19,022 bases of DNA from Candidatus Pacearchaeota archaeon RBG_13_36_9. Its GTDB lineage: Archaea; Nanobdellota; Nanobdellia; Pacearchaeales; GW2011-AR1. The position numbers were made by a program, and so were the translations under genes. The DNA lies in the NCBI GenBank assembly GCA_001786395.1, contig MFWN01000044.1:20070-39091 (forward strand), read 5' to 3'. How positions within the stretch are numbered: the stretch's first letter is position 1; each line of letters starts with the position of its first letter. Below, piece by piece: positions 12,666 to 19,022 of the stretch. The notes under the pieces are model-generated. The model was not told where the DNA came from, made no database searches, and was given only the letters and a program-made list of their open reading frames with translations.

Positions 12666-12986
12666 ATGCTAAATTTTTGCCCTGTATGCAAGAGCCTTCT
12701 TTCTGTTAGAAAAGAAAGGGATAAAGTAATTGGATACTGCAGCTGTGGCTTTAAAAGGGATTCGGGAGTTGAGATTTCTTCTTCTGAAACAAACAAGAAT
12801 AAAGTAGATGAAGCAGGAGTTATTAAAGAGAATATTAATGAAGGATTTTTGCATAAATGCAGCAAGTGCGGCTGGGGGCATGCAGAGCTCAGCGAATTAG
12901 GGGAGATACTAAACAGCGAGGCGAGTGTTTGCCTTTATACATGCAAAAAATGCAGGCATGTAGACAGAGAAACTGGAAAATCATAG
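12666..12986 (+). CDS. TFS/RpoM-like two-zinc-ribbon protein lacking the acidic hairpin
   Basis: The 106-residue protein has the layout of archaeal TFS (RNA polymerase subunit M/TFIIS-like): an N-terminal zinc ribbon with Cys5, Cys8, Cys25 and Cys27, a linker (30-60) and a C-terminal ribbon with Cys65, Cys68, Cys93 and Cys96 (HKCSKCGWG and YTCKKCRHVD). In TFS the C-terminal ribbon loop carries the Asp-Glu pair that stimulates RNA cleavage by polymerase; here the loop reads LGEILNSEASV with no DE pair. It may bind polymerase without cleavage activity, or be an unrelated double zinc ribbon. Confidence 0.7.
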   Translation: MLNFCPVCKSLLSVRKERDKVIGYCSCGFKRDSGVEISSSETNKNKVDEAGVIKENINEGFLHKCSKCGWGHAELSELGEILNSEASVCLYTCKKCRHVDRETGKS

Positions 12987-12989
12987 CTT

Positions 12990-14648
12990 CTATTTTTTAG
13001 GTGCGCTAAGAATAAAGTAGGTTATTATCAGCCCCATTAAAAATAAGCTGCTGATTAACAATGCCTTGTCGCTGGAAAAACTTGATTCAGGGACTATAGA
13101 AGCGCCTGTTATCATTCCTGCTTTATTGCCAGGTTCTTCTGGAATTTCTTCTGGCACAGTTATCTCTTCTGTGTAAGTTGGTTGGCTTAGTATATTTTCT
13201 TCTGGAATGCAGGATTGAGATTCAGTTGGTTTTTTAGTTAGGGGCTTGCAGAAGTTTGCAGGGTAGCTGCAGGTCCTGATTTGAATATTGTTTTTGCACT
13301 CTCCCCATTCAGTGCAGGTCCATTGAGTTTTACAGGACCCTCCTCCGCCTCCAGAAGCAACTATAGTGACAACGGAGGTTGATGGGGAAGCCAGAGTTGT
13401 TACTGGGATAACTATCTCCTGCAGCACCAAGTCGAACTGGTCAATTATTTGAATATAGAAAGTGTAATTTGTTGAGGAGTCTAGATTAGAAAAAGTGTAG
13501 CTTGTATTTACAACTGGAACAAATTCCCAATCAACTCCATTTTCGCTTAGATAATAGCCTTTGATGCCGGAGATATCAGGGTACTGATAATTGAGGCTGA
13601 GGGATACGCTATTTTGTGAAGCGACAGCTATAACTGTAACCAGCTGCAGATTACTCTGGAAATCATTTTCACATGTTGCATTTTCAGTTCCCGGGGAGAT
13701 GCAGGTGTCTTCTGTGAATAATATTCCATCGTAACAATCCGCATTGGAGGAACAGTTAACTTCTTTGCATACTCCATCAAGGCATAAAGAACAGTTCTCT
13801 AATATTTCTGTTTTTTTCTCATAAGAGCAAAAACTCCCTTCTGTTCCCGGATTAATACATTTAGGTACTGTATAATTTTGCGCTACATCGTTTCCAGAAC
13901 AAAAATAACCGGAGAAACCTGAGAAAGTGGCGCAATCGCTGTCTAGAGAGCAGGTGATTGGTTCAACAGGCGGCTGGTAAGTATAATCATAGACATATTT
14001 AACACAATCCAAAAACAAATTTTCTGCTTCAGTTGTCCAGTAGTCAGATTTGATTATCCCAAAGAAGCACATCCCAGAATTTACAATTTTCCCGTTTGAT
14101 AGCACAGTGCCTTTTTCTGCGAAAGAGATCACATCCCCAAAATCTTTTCCAGAGCTTGTCGAATAAGTTCCTGCATATTTTATCAGCCCTTTAATTTTGT
14201 TTTCGTTGTCTAAAAAATAGTAGGGGATTGCTATGCCTTTGGGGTCTCTTCCAGAGGTGTAGACAATTACTTCCTTGCCTTTAAATTTTACTTTTAGCGG
14301 CGTTACTGATGCCATTTTGCTTATTCCATCATTGTCAGTCAGGCCTGTTTCCTGACCCATGTGATAGCTGATTACGATACTTGGATACTGTTCGATTGCA
14401 ATAGGCTTGCTTATTTTTTCATCCCCAATAAATATAAGCTTATATTGAGAAAAATCTTTGGGTATAGAGTTTTCATTAATCAGCTCCACGCTCAGGTTCA
14501 ATCCTGAAAATACCCTGATAATATTATTATCTATCCTGTTTTGGCTGCTGTAAATGTAGGCAATATCAAAATCGCCAGCTAGAACCGGGCTTACCAACAA
14601 GGCAGACAGGATTAGGACTGTATATATGAGTTTAAGTTTATCCACCAT
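12990..14648 (-). CDS. Large membrane-anchored surface protein
   Basis: The 552-residue protein is exported and anchored: a signal peptide (1-24, ending SPVLA-G) and a C-terminal transmembrane helix (about 529-547) with a short basic tail. From N to C: an alpha/beta domain of about 200 residues (25-225) resembling ThuA/glutamine-amidotransferase-like folds, a cysteine-rich region (about 232-330), a fibronectin-III-like domain (about 333-420), a Gly-rich linker (GGGGGS), a thrombospondin-type-1-like module (WTCTEWGECKNNIQIRTC, 443-460) and a Pro/Glu-rich stalk. Several NxS/T sites could be glycosylated. It probably acts at the cell surface in adhesion or cell contact; the substrate, if any, is unknown. 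Confidence 0.75.
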   Translation of the reverse strand: MVDKLKLIYTVLILSALLVSPVLAGDFDIAYIYSSQNRIDNNIIRVFSGLNLSVELINENSIPKDFSQYKLIFIGDEKISKPIAIEQYPSIVISYHMGQETGLTDNDGISKMASVTPLKVKFKGKEVIVYTSGRDPKGIAIPYYFLDNENKIKGLIKYAGTYSTSSGKDFGDVISFAEKGTVLSNGKIVNSGMCFFGIIKSDYWTTEAENLFLDCVKYVYDYTYQPPVEPITCSLDSDCATFSGFSGYFCSGNDVAQNYTVPKCINPGTEGSFCSYEKKTEILENCSLCLDGVCKEVNCSSNADCYDGILFTEDTCISPGTENATCENDFQSNLQLVTVIAVASQNSVSLSLNYQYPDISGIKGYYLSENGVDWEFVPVVNTSYTFSNLDSSTNYTFYIQIIDQFDLVLQEIVIPVTTLASPSTSVVTIVASGGGGGSCKTQWTCTEWGECKNNIQIRTCSYPANFCKPLTKKPTESQSCIPEENILSQPTYTEEITVPEEIPEEPGNKAGMITGASIVPESSFSSDKALLISSLFLMGLIITYFILSAPKK

Positions 14649-14667
14649 CTTTTATAGTTTATATAGC

Positions 14668-14677
14668 TTATAATAAA
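14668..14677 (-). promoter_or_regulatory. TATA box of the surface protein gene
   Basis: On the minus strand it reads TTTATTATAA, centred 24.5 bases before ATG 14648, in a very AT-rich gap. Confidence 0.4.
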
Positions 14678-14715
14678 TCATATATTTATAAACATATTGG
14701 TTGTAAAATAGCTAT

Positions 14716-15525
14716 TCATTTTTCCAGGGCTTTTATGATTATTTTTTCATCTCCTGGATTTGTAATGCCATACCATCTGTCCCTTGAACTGTAAATTTTA
14801 ATCTTTATCTTTTTGCCCTTGACCAAATCTGAGAGCTCATGGGGAAGCCTACACTCTATTTTCCTGTCTTTTTTATTCTGCTTTTTGAATTTTTTAATAT
14901 TCAGGACAAGAAGCCTTAGTGTTTTTGGATGTAAGGCAAAGATGTTCATGCTGCATAGAGCTTGTTTTTTCAGTTTGTTTTCTCTTAAGTTATCCCGGTT
15001 TATGCTGTAGTAATCTTTAATCCATTTTACATAGCCTTTCTTTTCTTTAATAATGCCGCGATTTACTGTGCTGTTTTTTGGCAAAACTTTTATTAGCTTG
15101 TAGCCTACTGTCGCTTCTTCTTCGCTTTTGTCTAAATGCCCTGCTAATATCTTAAAAGTTCTCTCCCCGTAAATGTCATCGCCATTACATACTATAAAAG
15201 GGCAGTTTAGAAAATGCTTTGCAGAATACAGGGCGTCTGCTGTTCCCCAGGGCCTGTCTCTTTCTTTTTTGTCGAATCTTTGCAGGGCATAAAAAACAGG
15301 GATATTTTTATAGCTTTTTTTGAATTTTTTTCTAAAAGCAGGTTCTGTCTTGTTTCCAACAACAAAAATTATCTTGGAGAATCCTGACTTTAGAGCCTGA
15401 TTTAAGGAATACTCTATTAATGTTTTATTTTTCCCTATTTTTGCGAATGCTTTTATCTTGCCGCCATACCTGCTGGAAAGCCCTGCAACAAAGTAAACTA
15501 AAGCTCGCTCTTTTGATTTAATCAT
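14716..15525 (-). CDS. Sugar-phosphate nucleotidyltransferase family protein
   Basis: The 269-residue protein has the N-terminal signature of nucleotide-sugar pyrophosphorylases: a strand then AGLSSRYGG (residues 14-22), followed by Lys-rich KIKAFAKIGKN and the YSLNQALKSGFSKIIFVVGN block. CNGDDIYG supplies the acidic metal-binding Asp pair. These enzymes join NTP and sugar-phosphate to give an activated sugar for glycan synthesis. The consensus GxGxRxxP loop is modified, so the exact sugar cannot be named. With the glycosyltransferase fusion at 16979 this suggests local surface glycan functions. ATG 15525 has a TATA box centred 25 bases upstream. Confidence 0.8.
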   Translation of the reverse strand: MIKSKERALVYFVAGLSSRYGGKIKAFAKIGKNKTLIEYSLNQALKSGFSKIIFVVGNKTEPAFRKKFKKSYKNIPVFYALQRFDKKERDRPWGTADALYSAKHFLNCPFIVCNGDDIYGERTFKILAGHLDKSEEEATVGYKLIKVLPKNSTVNRGIIKEKKGYVKWIKDYYSINRDNLRENKLKKQALCSMNIFALHPKTLRLLVLNIKKFKKQNKKDRKIECRLPHELSDLVKGKKIKIKIYSSRDRWYGITNPGDEKIIIKALEK

Positions 15526-15545
15526 GTATTAATTAAAAAACAGGG

Positions 15546-15555
15546 ATTTAAATAA
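15546..15555 (-). promoter_or_regulatory. TATA box of the sugar nucleotidyltransferase gene
   Basis: ATTTAAATAA on the plus strand (TTATTTAAAT on the minus) is centred 25 bases before ATG 15525. Confidence 0.5.
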
Positions 15556-15566
15556 GTTTAGAAAAC

Positions 15567-15905
15567 TTATTCTCTTAAGTGAAGCCTGTAAGCTTTTGGA
15601 ATATGGTTTTTAAATCCAGTTACTTCTTCTGCAGTTTTTATATAATCAGAATCATTATAGAAAACCATGTGCCCAAGGGAAAATCCCGGATCATATAAAA
15701 TAGGAACAGAATGCATGGAATTTATAGTGGCAGCTGTCTCATTGGAATAGCTAGTAATATTTTTTTCCATAGCTACTGTTAAGAACGAACTTAGATTGGT
15801 AATTCCAACTACTAAGCTTGCCAGTAGCATTTTTCTGCAATTACTTCTTGTTCTTCTGTAACTTCTTCTGCAATTATTTTTTATTTTTTCTATTAACCTT
15901 TCCAT
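15567..15905 (-). CDS. Small protein with basic N-terminus and hydrophobic segment
   Basis: The 112-residue product starts with a very basic, Cys-containing repeat-like segment (NNCRRSYRRTRSNCRK, residues 10-25), followed by a hydrophobic stretch (MLLASLVVGITNLSSFLTVA, about 26-45) and a soluble C-terminal part. The first part could be a signal or membrane anchor with a cytoplasmic basic arm. The 11-base repeat TTCTGCAATTA at 15833-15843 and 15866-15876 gives the 11-residue protein period. GAGG at 15914-15917 on the minus strand is a plausible ribosome site. No family recognised. Confidence 0.55.
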   Translation of the reverse strand: MERLIEKIKNNCRRSYRRTRSNCRKMLLASLVVGITNLSSFLTVAMEKNITSYSNETAATINSMHSVPILYDPGFSLGHMVFYNDSDYIKTAEEVTGFKNHIPKAYRLHLRE

Positions 15906-15966
15906 TTTATCTTTCCTCTTTAGTTAGTTAAATTAAAGAAATATATTAAATTTATTATTAAATTTT

Positions 15967-16010
15967 TACTAAAAAACGATAAATTTAAATATAATTTAGT
16001 ATTATTAGTA
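15967..16010. promoter_or_regulatory. Promoter and possible operator of the Lrp-type gene
   Basis: TTTAAATATAA (15984-15994) is a TATA box centred about 25 bases before ATG 16013. It is flanked by TACTAAA (15967-15973) and TTTAGTA (15995-16001), an inverted pair, and a further TTAGTA at 16005-16010. This is a good candidate for autoregulation by the encoded Lrp-like protein. The rest of the 107-base divergent gap is AT-rich, with ATTAAATTT repeated. Confidence 0.45.
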
Positions 16011-16012
16011 AT

Positions 16013-16969
16013 ATGGACAAGAAAGATAAAGACATAATTTTCGAACTAGATAAAAACTCTCGGCTACCTTATTCTAAATTAGCTAAACTAACAGGAATCT
16101 CGCAGGAAACAGCTAGGTATAGATTAAACAATTTAGTAAGAAAGGGGGTTATAAAAAAGTTCATGACTGTGATGGATACTGCAAAATTAGGATATTCTAT
16201 TTATCAGATTTTATTGAAATTGCAGAATGTAAATGAGACAAAAAAACTAGAAGTAATCAATTTTTTGGTTCGCAATAAGAATGTCGCTTGGGTTGGAGAT
16301 TTAGAGGGAAATTATGATATAGCATTTATAGTCAGGGTTAGAAATCAACTGGAATTACAAAATATTATTGGGGAGATTCATAACTTGTTTTCTTCATACA
16401 TAATGAAAAAAGTAGTCTCGGTTCTATTGCAAGGAGAATTTTTCTCTAGAGATTACCTTGTGAATAAAAAAAGAACAGATTCCCGAGCTTCTTCTTATAG
16501 CCCTCATGAAGAGATAATCTTGTTAAGGGATACTGATAAAAAAATTTGTCAAGTACTTGCAGAAGATGCAAGAATTTCTTATATTAAGCTTTCAGAAAAA
16601 CTTAAAATTTCTCCGGACTCTATAATCCAGCATGTGAAAAAATTAAAAAAAGAAGGGATAATACAAAAATTTACAGTTTCTATAGACAATGAAAAAATGA
16701 ACCAATTACATTACAAACTATTGATTTATCTGACCGATTTCTCAAATAAGAAAGTGGACTCTTTATTATCTTTTATAAAATCAAACAATAAAGTAATTGC
16801 AGTTATAAAAACACTTGCAGAATGGGATTATGAAATAGACTTAGAAATTGAAAGTATTGACCAGTTAAAAAAATTTACTATGCAGCTAACATCCGAATAT
16901 TCGGATTTAATAAGGGATTATGAACTTATGAGGATTTTGAGCATGCCGAAATATAATTTTTTTGAATAG
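16013..16969 (+). CDS. Tandem-duplicated Lrp/AsnC-family regulator
   Basis: The 318-residue protein contains two Lrp-like units in one chain. Unit 1: winged HTH (about 3-55; DKKDKDIIFELDKNSRLPYS, then ETARYRLNNLVRKGVIKKF) and an effector-type alpha/beta domain (about 60-150). Unit 2: HTH (about 172-225; DTDKKICQVLAEDARISYIK, then SIIQHVKKLKKEGIIQKF) and a second alpha/beta domain (about 230-318). Normal Lrp proteins are about 150 residues and dimerise, so this chain is a built-in dimer. Lrp regulators often sense amino acids. It is convergent with the glycosyltransferase-NDK gene, only 9 bases away. Confidence 0.82.
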   Translation: MDKKDKDIIFELDKNSRLPYSKLAKLTGISQETARYRLNNLVRKGVIKKFMTVMDTAKLGYSIYQILLKLQNVNETKKLEVINFLVRNKNVAWVGDLEGNYDIAFIVRVRNQLELQNIIGEIHNLFSSYIMKKVVSVLLQGEFFSRDYLVNKKRTDSRASSYSPHEEIILLRDTDKKICQVLAEDARISYIKLSEKLKISPDSIIQHVKKLKKEGIIQKFTVSIDNEKMNQLHYKLLIYLTDFSNKKVDSLLSFIKSNNKVIAVIKTLAEWDYEIDLEIESIDQLKKFTMQLTSEYSDLIRDYELMRILSMPKYNFFE

Positions 16970-16978
16970 TTATTCTTT

Positions 16979-18550
16979 TCATATTTTGTTTATCTCCCAA
17001 GGCCAGAAGAAAAAACTAATCTCTTTTTTTGCTTCCTGTGTTGTTGAGCTTGAGTGAATTATATTTTTAACTGCCCTTCCCATTTTGAACTTCTTTTCCA
17101 TGTCCTCTTTGGACAACGAGCGAATCTGGCTTTTCTTTGCCTTTTTTGGATTGGTTGGGCCGCAAGCCTGCCTTACTTTTTTAACAACTCCGTTTCCCTG
17201 CCAGACAATCAGGACCACTCTTTTTTCTGCCATGTACTGGACAATCGAGTTGAATACGCTCTGCGGAACTTTGTTTTTTAAATGAGAGTAGAATAATTGT
17301 GCTTGAACCTTGTTTATTTTAGTCATTTTCATTGCAATTGGTTTGACTTCCTGCTTTTCCAGCCTTTTTATTACCTCCCCCATTAATCCTTGTTCAACTG
17401 CATCTGGCTTTATTATAGTAAGAGTCCTTTCGTATTTTACTGGCCTTATTAAAGACTCTAATTTTCTTGCAAAGTCCAGAATTGGTTTGGGCTGGGATTT
17501 TAATTGTTCTATAAGTGTTTCTACTTTTTCAAGCAGTTTGGAATTGTCCCATCCATTCATTTTTTGCAGATTTTTCTGGTAAGTTGGAAGATTGGACAGG
17601 AATTTTTCTACCTTCTCTTTATCAATTGTTTCTTCCCATTTTCCTATCCCCATTTCTTCTATTGTAATGCCGTTAAATTTCTGCTCGTATTGATTTTTAG
17701 CAGGAAGAATAAGCATTGGCTTTTTAAGATAAATGGCTTCGCTGATTGTGGAAAAGCCGCCGGTCATTATAATCGCCTTGCATCCGGCAAGGTCTTCTAT
17801 AAAACCGTTTTTGCTGAATTTTTTGTAGACAATATTTTTGTCTTTTCCACCTTCTTCTTTTCCATAGACCACAAATTTTTCTTTTATTTCCTGGAAGTCA
17901 GAGAGCGTTTTTTCGAAATTGGCTTTTCCTGTCTGATAGACTAAGATAAAATCCTTATTTTTTGGCTTGGTTTTTAATATTTCTTTTCTTAAGACTGGAT
18001 TAAAGAGGAAGGTGTTTTTCTCCTTTATTGGAAACTCTTTTAGTGTGTAAACAAGGTGGTAGTGAGTATCTGACTCTGGAGTGAACAAGTTTATAACGCT
18101 AAGGGCTGAGAAGCAATCTAAAAAGTCCTCTTGTTTTACTTTTATTCTGCATTTTGACAAAACGCTCATATTGTCGATGCTTATTATAGGTATTTTCATG
18201 AAATAGGCAAAATAGTGAGAAGTAGGCTCAAAATCGCTTATTATCAAGTCAGGATTGAATTTTTTAATCAGGTTAAAAGAATGCCATATATTTTTCCTGG
18301 ATTTTTCCTGGAAAGAGTTCAGGAACTCCTGGACTGTTTTTTTAGTGTCCACTTCGTTATTTTCATAAACAAATCCTGGCCCCTCTATCTTGTGAGTTAT
18401 TTTTGGGAATCTTTTTTTAAGGTAGATGTAAGATTTATTAAAGCAGGTTATTAGCAACTGGTGCTTTTTCAAAAGCTCTTCTATAACGACTTCGCTTCTT
18501 GTTGCATGGCCGAAGCCTTCTCCAAAAACAGAATACCAGATTTTTGCCAT
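16979..18550 (-). CDS. Glycosyltransferase fused to nucleoside diphosphate kinase
   Basis: The 523-residue protein combines two enzymes. Residues 1-355 are a GT-B glycosyltransferase of the MJ1255-like family: GEGFGHATRSEVVIEEL (10-26) and MTGGFSTISEAIYLKKPMLI (262-281) with EQKFNGITIEEMGIG (289-303). Residues 373-523 are nucleoside diphosphate kinase: YERTLTIIKPDAV with Lys381, GPTNPKKAKKSQIRSLS (464-480) and NIIHSSS with the phosphorylated His499. The NDK end reads HSSS instead of the usual HGSD, but the key Lys, Asn496 and His are kept. NDK makes NTPs, which activate sugars, so channelling of nucleotide to or from the transferase is plausible. A TATA box is centred 26 bases upstream of ATG 18550. 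Confidence 0.85.
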   Translation of the reverse strand: MAKIWYSVFGEGFGHATRSEVVIEELLKKHQLLITCFNKSYIYLKKRFPKITHKIEGPGFVYENNEVDTKKTVQEFLNSFQEKSRKNIWHSFNLIKKFNPDLIISDFEPTSHYFAYFMKIPIISIDNMSVLSKCRIKVKQEDFLDCFSALSVINLFTPESDTHYHLVYTLKEFPIKEKNTFLFNPVLRKEILKTKPKNKDFILVYQTGKANFEKTLSDFQEIKEKFVVYGKEEGGKDKNIVYKKFSKNGFIEDLAGCKAIIMTGGFSTISEAIYLKKPMLILPAKNQYEQKFNGITIEEMGIGKWEETIDKEKVEKFLSNLPTYQKNLQKMNGWDNSKLLEKVETLIEQLKSQPKPILDFARKLESLIRPVKYERTLTIIKPDAVEQGLMGEVIKRLEKQEVKPIAMKMTKINKVQAQLFYSHLKNKVPQSVFNSIVQYMAEKRVVLIVWQGNGVVKKVRQACGPTNPKKAKKSQIRSLSKEDMEKKFKMGRAVKNIIHSSSTTQEAKKEISFFFWPWEINKI

Positions 18551-18572
18551 AAACTATAAAAGAAATTTAAGC

Positions 18573-18581
18573 TTTAAATAT
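18573..18581 (-). promoter_or_regulatory. TATA box of the glycosyltransferase-NDK gene
   Basis: On the minus strand it contains TATTTAAAG, centred 26 bases before ATG 18550. Confidence 0.5.
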
Positions 18582-18608
18582 TTGTCTTTCCGCTTTTTTT
18601 TAAATAAA

Positions 18609-18914
18609 CTACTTCTTTCCTACTTTTTCTTCTTTCAGCGCATATTTTGCAATCAGAAACACTGCAAATGCTATTATTATAAAGTTGATGATTGCTCCTA
18701 GCAAAGCACCCCAACCTATAACTATTGGTCCGATTGAAAATGTTGCTGTTTGCCAAGCTCCGCCTGGAATAAATGGAGTTATTACTGGCATGATAAGATT
18801 ATTTACTACTGAATTGATAAGAGCAACAGAAGCCAGACCTATTATCAATGCTACTGCCAGTCCAATAACTTTGTATTCTTTTAGAAATTCTTTGAACTCG
18901 GATATTATACCCAT
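18609..18914 (-). CDS. mscL: Large-conductance mechanosensitive channel MscL
   Basis: The 101-residue protein matches MscL: the N-terminal amphipathic helix (SEFKEFLKEYKVIGLAVALI), the pore helix TM1 with Gly and Ala spacing and the NNLIMPVITPFIPGG turn, and TM2 (about 66-90, GWGALLGAIINFIIIAFAVF), with a basic C-terminus. MscL forms a homopentameric channel that opens under membrane tension and protects against hypo-osmotic shock. I chose ATG 18914 because its TATA box is centred 25.5 bases upstream; the longer frame to 18995 runs through that box. Confidence 0.92.
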   Translation of the reverse strand: MGIISEFKEFLKEYKVIGLAVALIIGLASVALINSVVNNLIMPVITPFIPGGAWQTATFSIGPIVIGWGALLGAIINFIIIAFAVFLIAKYALKEEKVGKK

Positions 18915-18935
18915 AAAGCTGTTAGGTTTTTGCTG

Positions 18936-18943
18936 TTTATAAA
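18936..18943 (-). promoter_or_regulatory. TATA box of mscL
   Basis: TTTATAAA is centred 25.5 bases before ATG 18914. Confidence 0.55.
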
Positions 18944-18982
18944 CTTTTTTAAGGATTGATACTGTATAGTTAACGCGAGATA

Positions 18983-19019
18983 GATTTATATACAAACATC
19001 TCCTTTATTATTAAAGGGG
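18983..19019 (+). promoter_or_regulatory. Promoter and hairpin at the window's right edge
   Basis: GATTTATATAC (18983-18993) is a good plus-strand TATA box predicting transcription from about 19013. CCTTTA (19002-19007) pairs with TAAAGG (19012-19017). The downstream gene, protein or stable RNA, lies outside the window. Confidence 0.35.
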
Positions 19020-19022
19020 GTG

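Noticed and set aside
17054..17944. Several plus-strand frames of 66-146 residues opposite the glycosyltransferase-NDK gene
   Set aside because: They are antisense shadows with aromatic-rich, low-complexity translations and no promoter; the minus-strand gene has two clear domains.
18915..18995. Longer N-terminus for MscL
   Set aside because: It overlaps the TATA box and adds residues not found in MscL; ATG 18914 starts the typical N-terminal helix.
1..19022. CRISPR array, rRNA, tRNA, insertion sequence or prophage
   Set aside because: No regularly spaced repeats, transposase, integrase, cas, or phage structural gene was found, and no cloverleaf could be recognised by eye in the gaps.

Overview
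This is AT-rich DNA from an archaeon, most likely a DPANN lineage such as Woesearchaeota or Pacearchaeota. Direct evidence is a RadA recombinase, an RPA-type single-strand DNA-binding protein with a zinc finger, elongation factor aEF-1beta, a histone-fold protein, a TFS-like zinc-ribbon protein, TrmB and Lrp regulators and an archaeal A24 preflagellin/prepilin peptidase. Nearly every transcription unit has a TATA box centred 24-28 bases before its ATG, so most first genes look leaderless. Internal operon genes instead carry purine-rich ribosome sites. The lineage is inferred from gene content and protein style (cysteine-rich secreted proteins, a non-canonical HIT protein) and cannot be proven here. 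I saw no rRNA, tRNA, CRISPR array, transposase or phage gene.

Layout. 1-357: end of a cysteine-rich, probably exported protein. 584-1595: a likely operon of a minimal nucleotidyltransferase, a short histone-fold protein and two tiny proteins (39 and 41 residues). 1682-2832: a second nucleotidyltransferase overlapping a helical partner of unknown role, with a palindrome over its start. 2901-3776: prepilin peptidase. 3802-5237 (minus): three tightly packed genes, unknown / Nudix / unknown, divergent from a TrmB-family regulator (5325-6080) across a strong operator-like palindrome. 6111-8294 (minus): one-helix membrane protein, HIT-like protein, half-size EamA transporter, a 53-residue ribbon-helix-helix protein and aEF-1beta. 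8396-9325: RPA. 9458-9856 (minus): unknown. 10009-11159: a degenerate Nudix-like gene, its Nudix paralogue and a YdjM-type membrane protein. 11277-12986: unknown gene plus radA, then the TFS-like gene. 12990-15905 (minus): large multi-domain surface protein, sugar nucleotidyltransferase and a small membrane protein. 16013-16969: tandem Lrp/AsnC regulator. 16979-18550 (minus): glycosyltransferase fused to nucleoside diphosphate kinase. 18609-18914 (minus): MscL channel.

The most unusual signals are a pair of related composite hairpin elements in intergenic DNA (7660-7773 and 11162-11223) with constant borders and different stems; the glycosyltransferase-NDK fusion; the pseudo-Nudix/Nudix tandem pair; and several proteins keeping a family fold while losing its hallmark catalytic residues (HIT, TFS-like, Nudix-like). 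No complete defence system or mobile element can be demonstrated.
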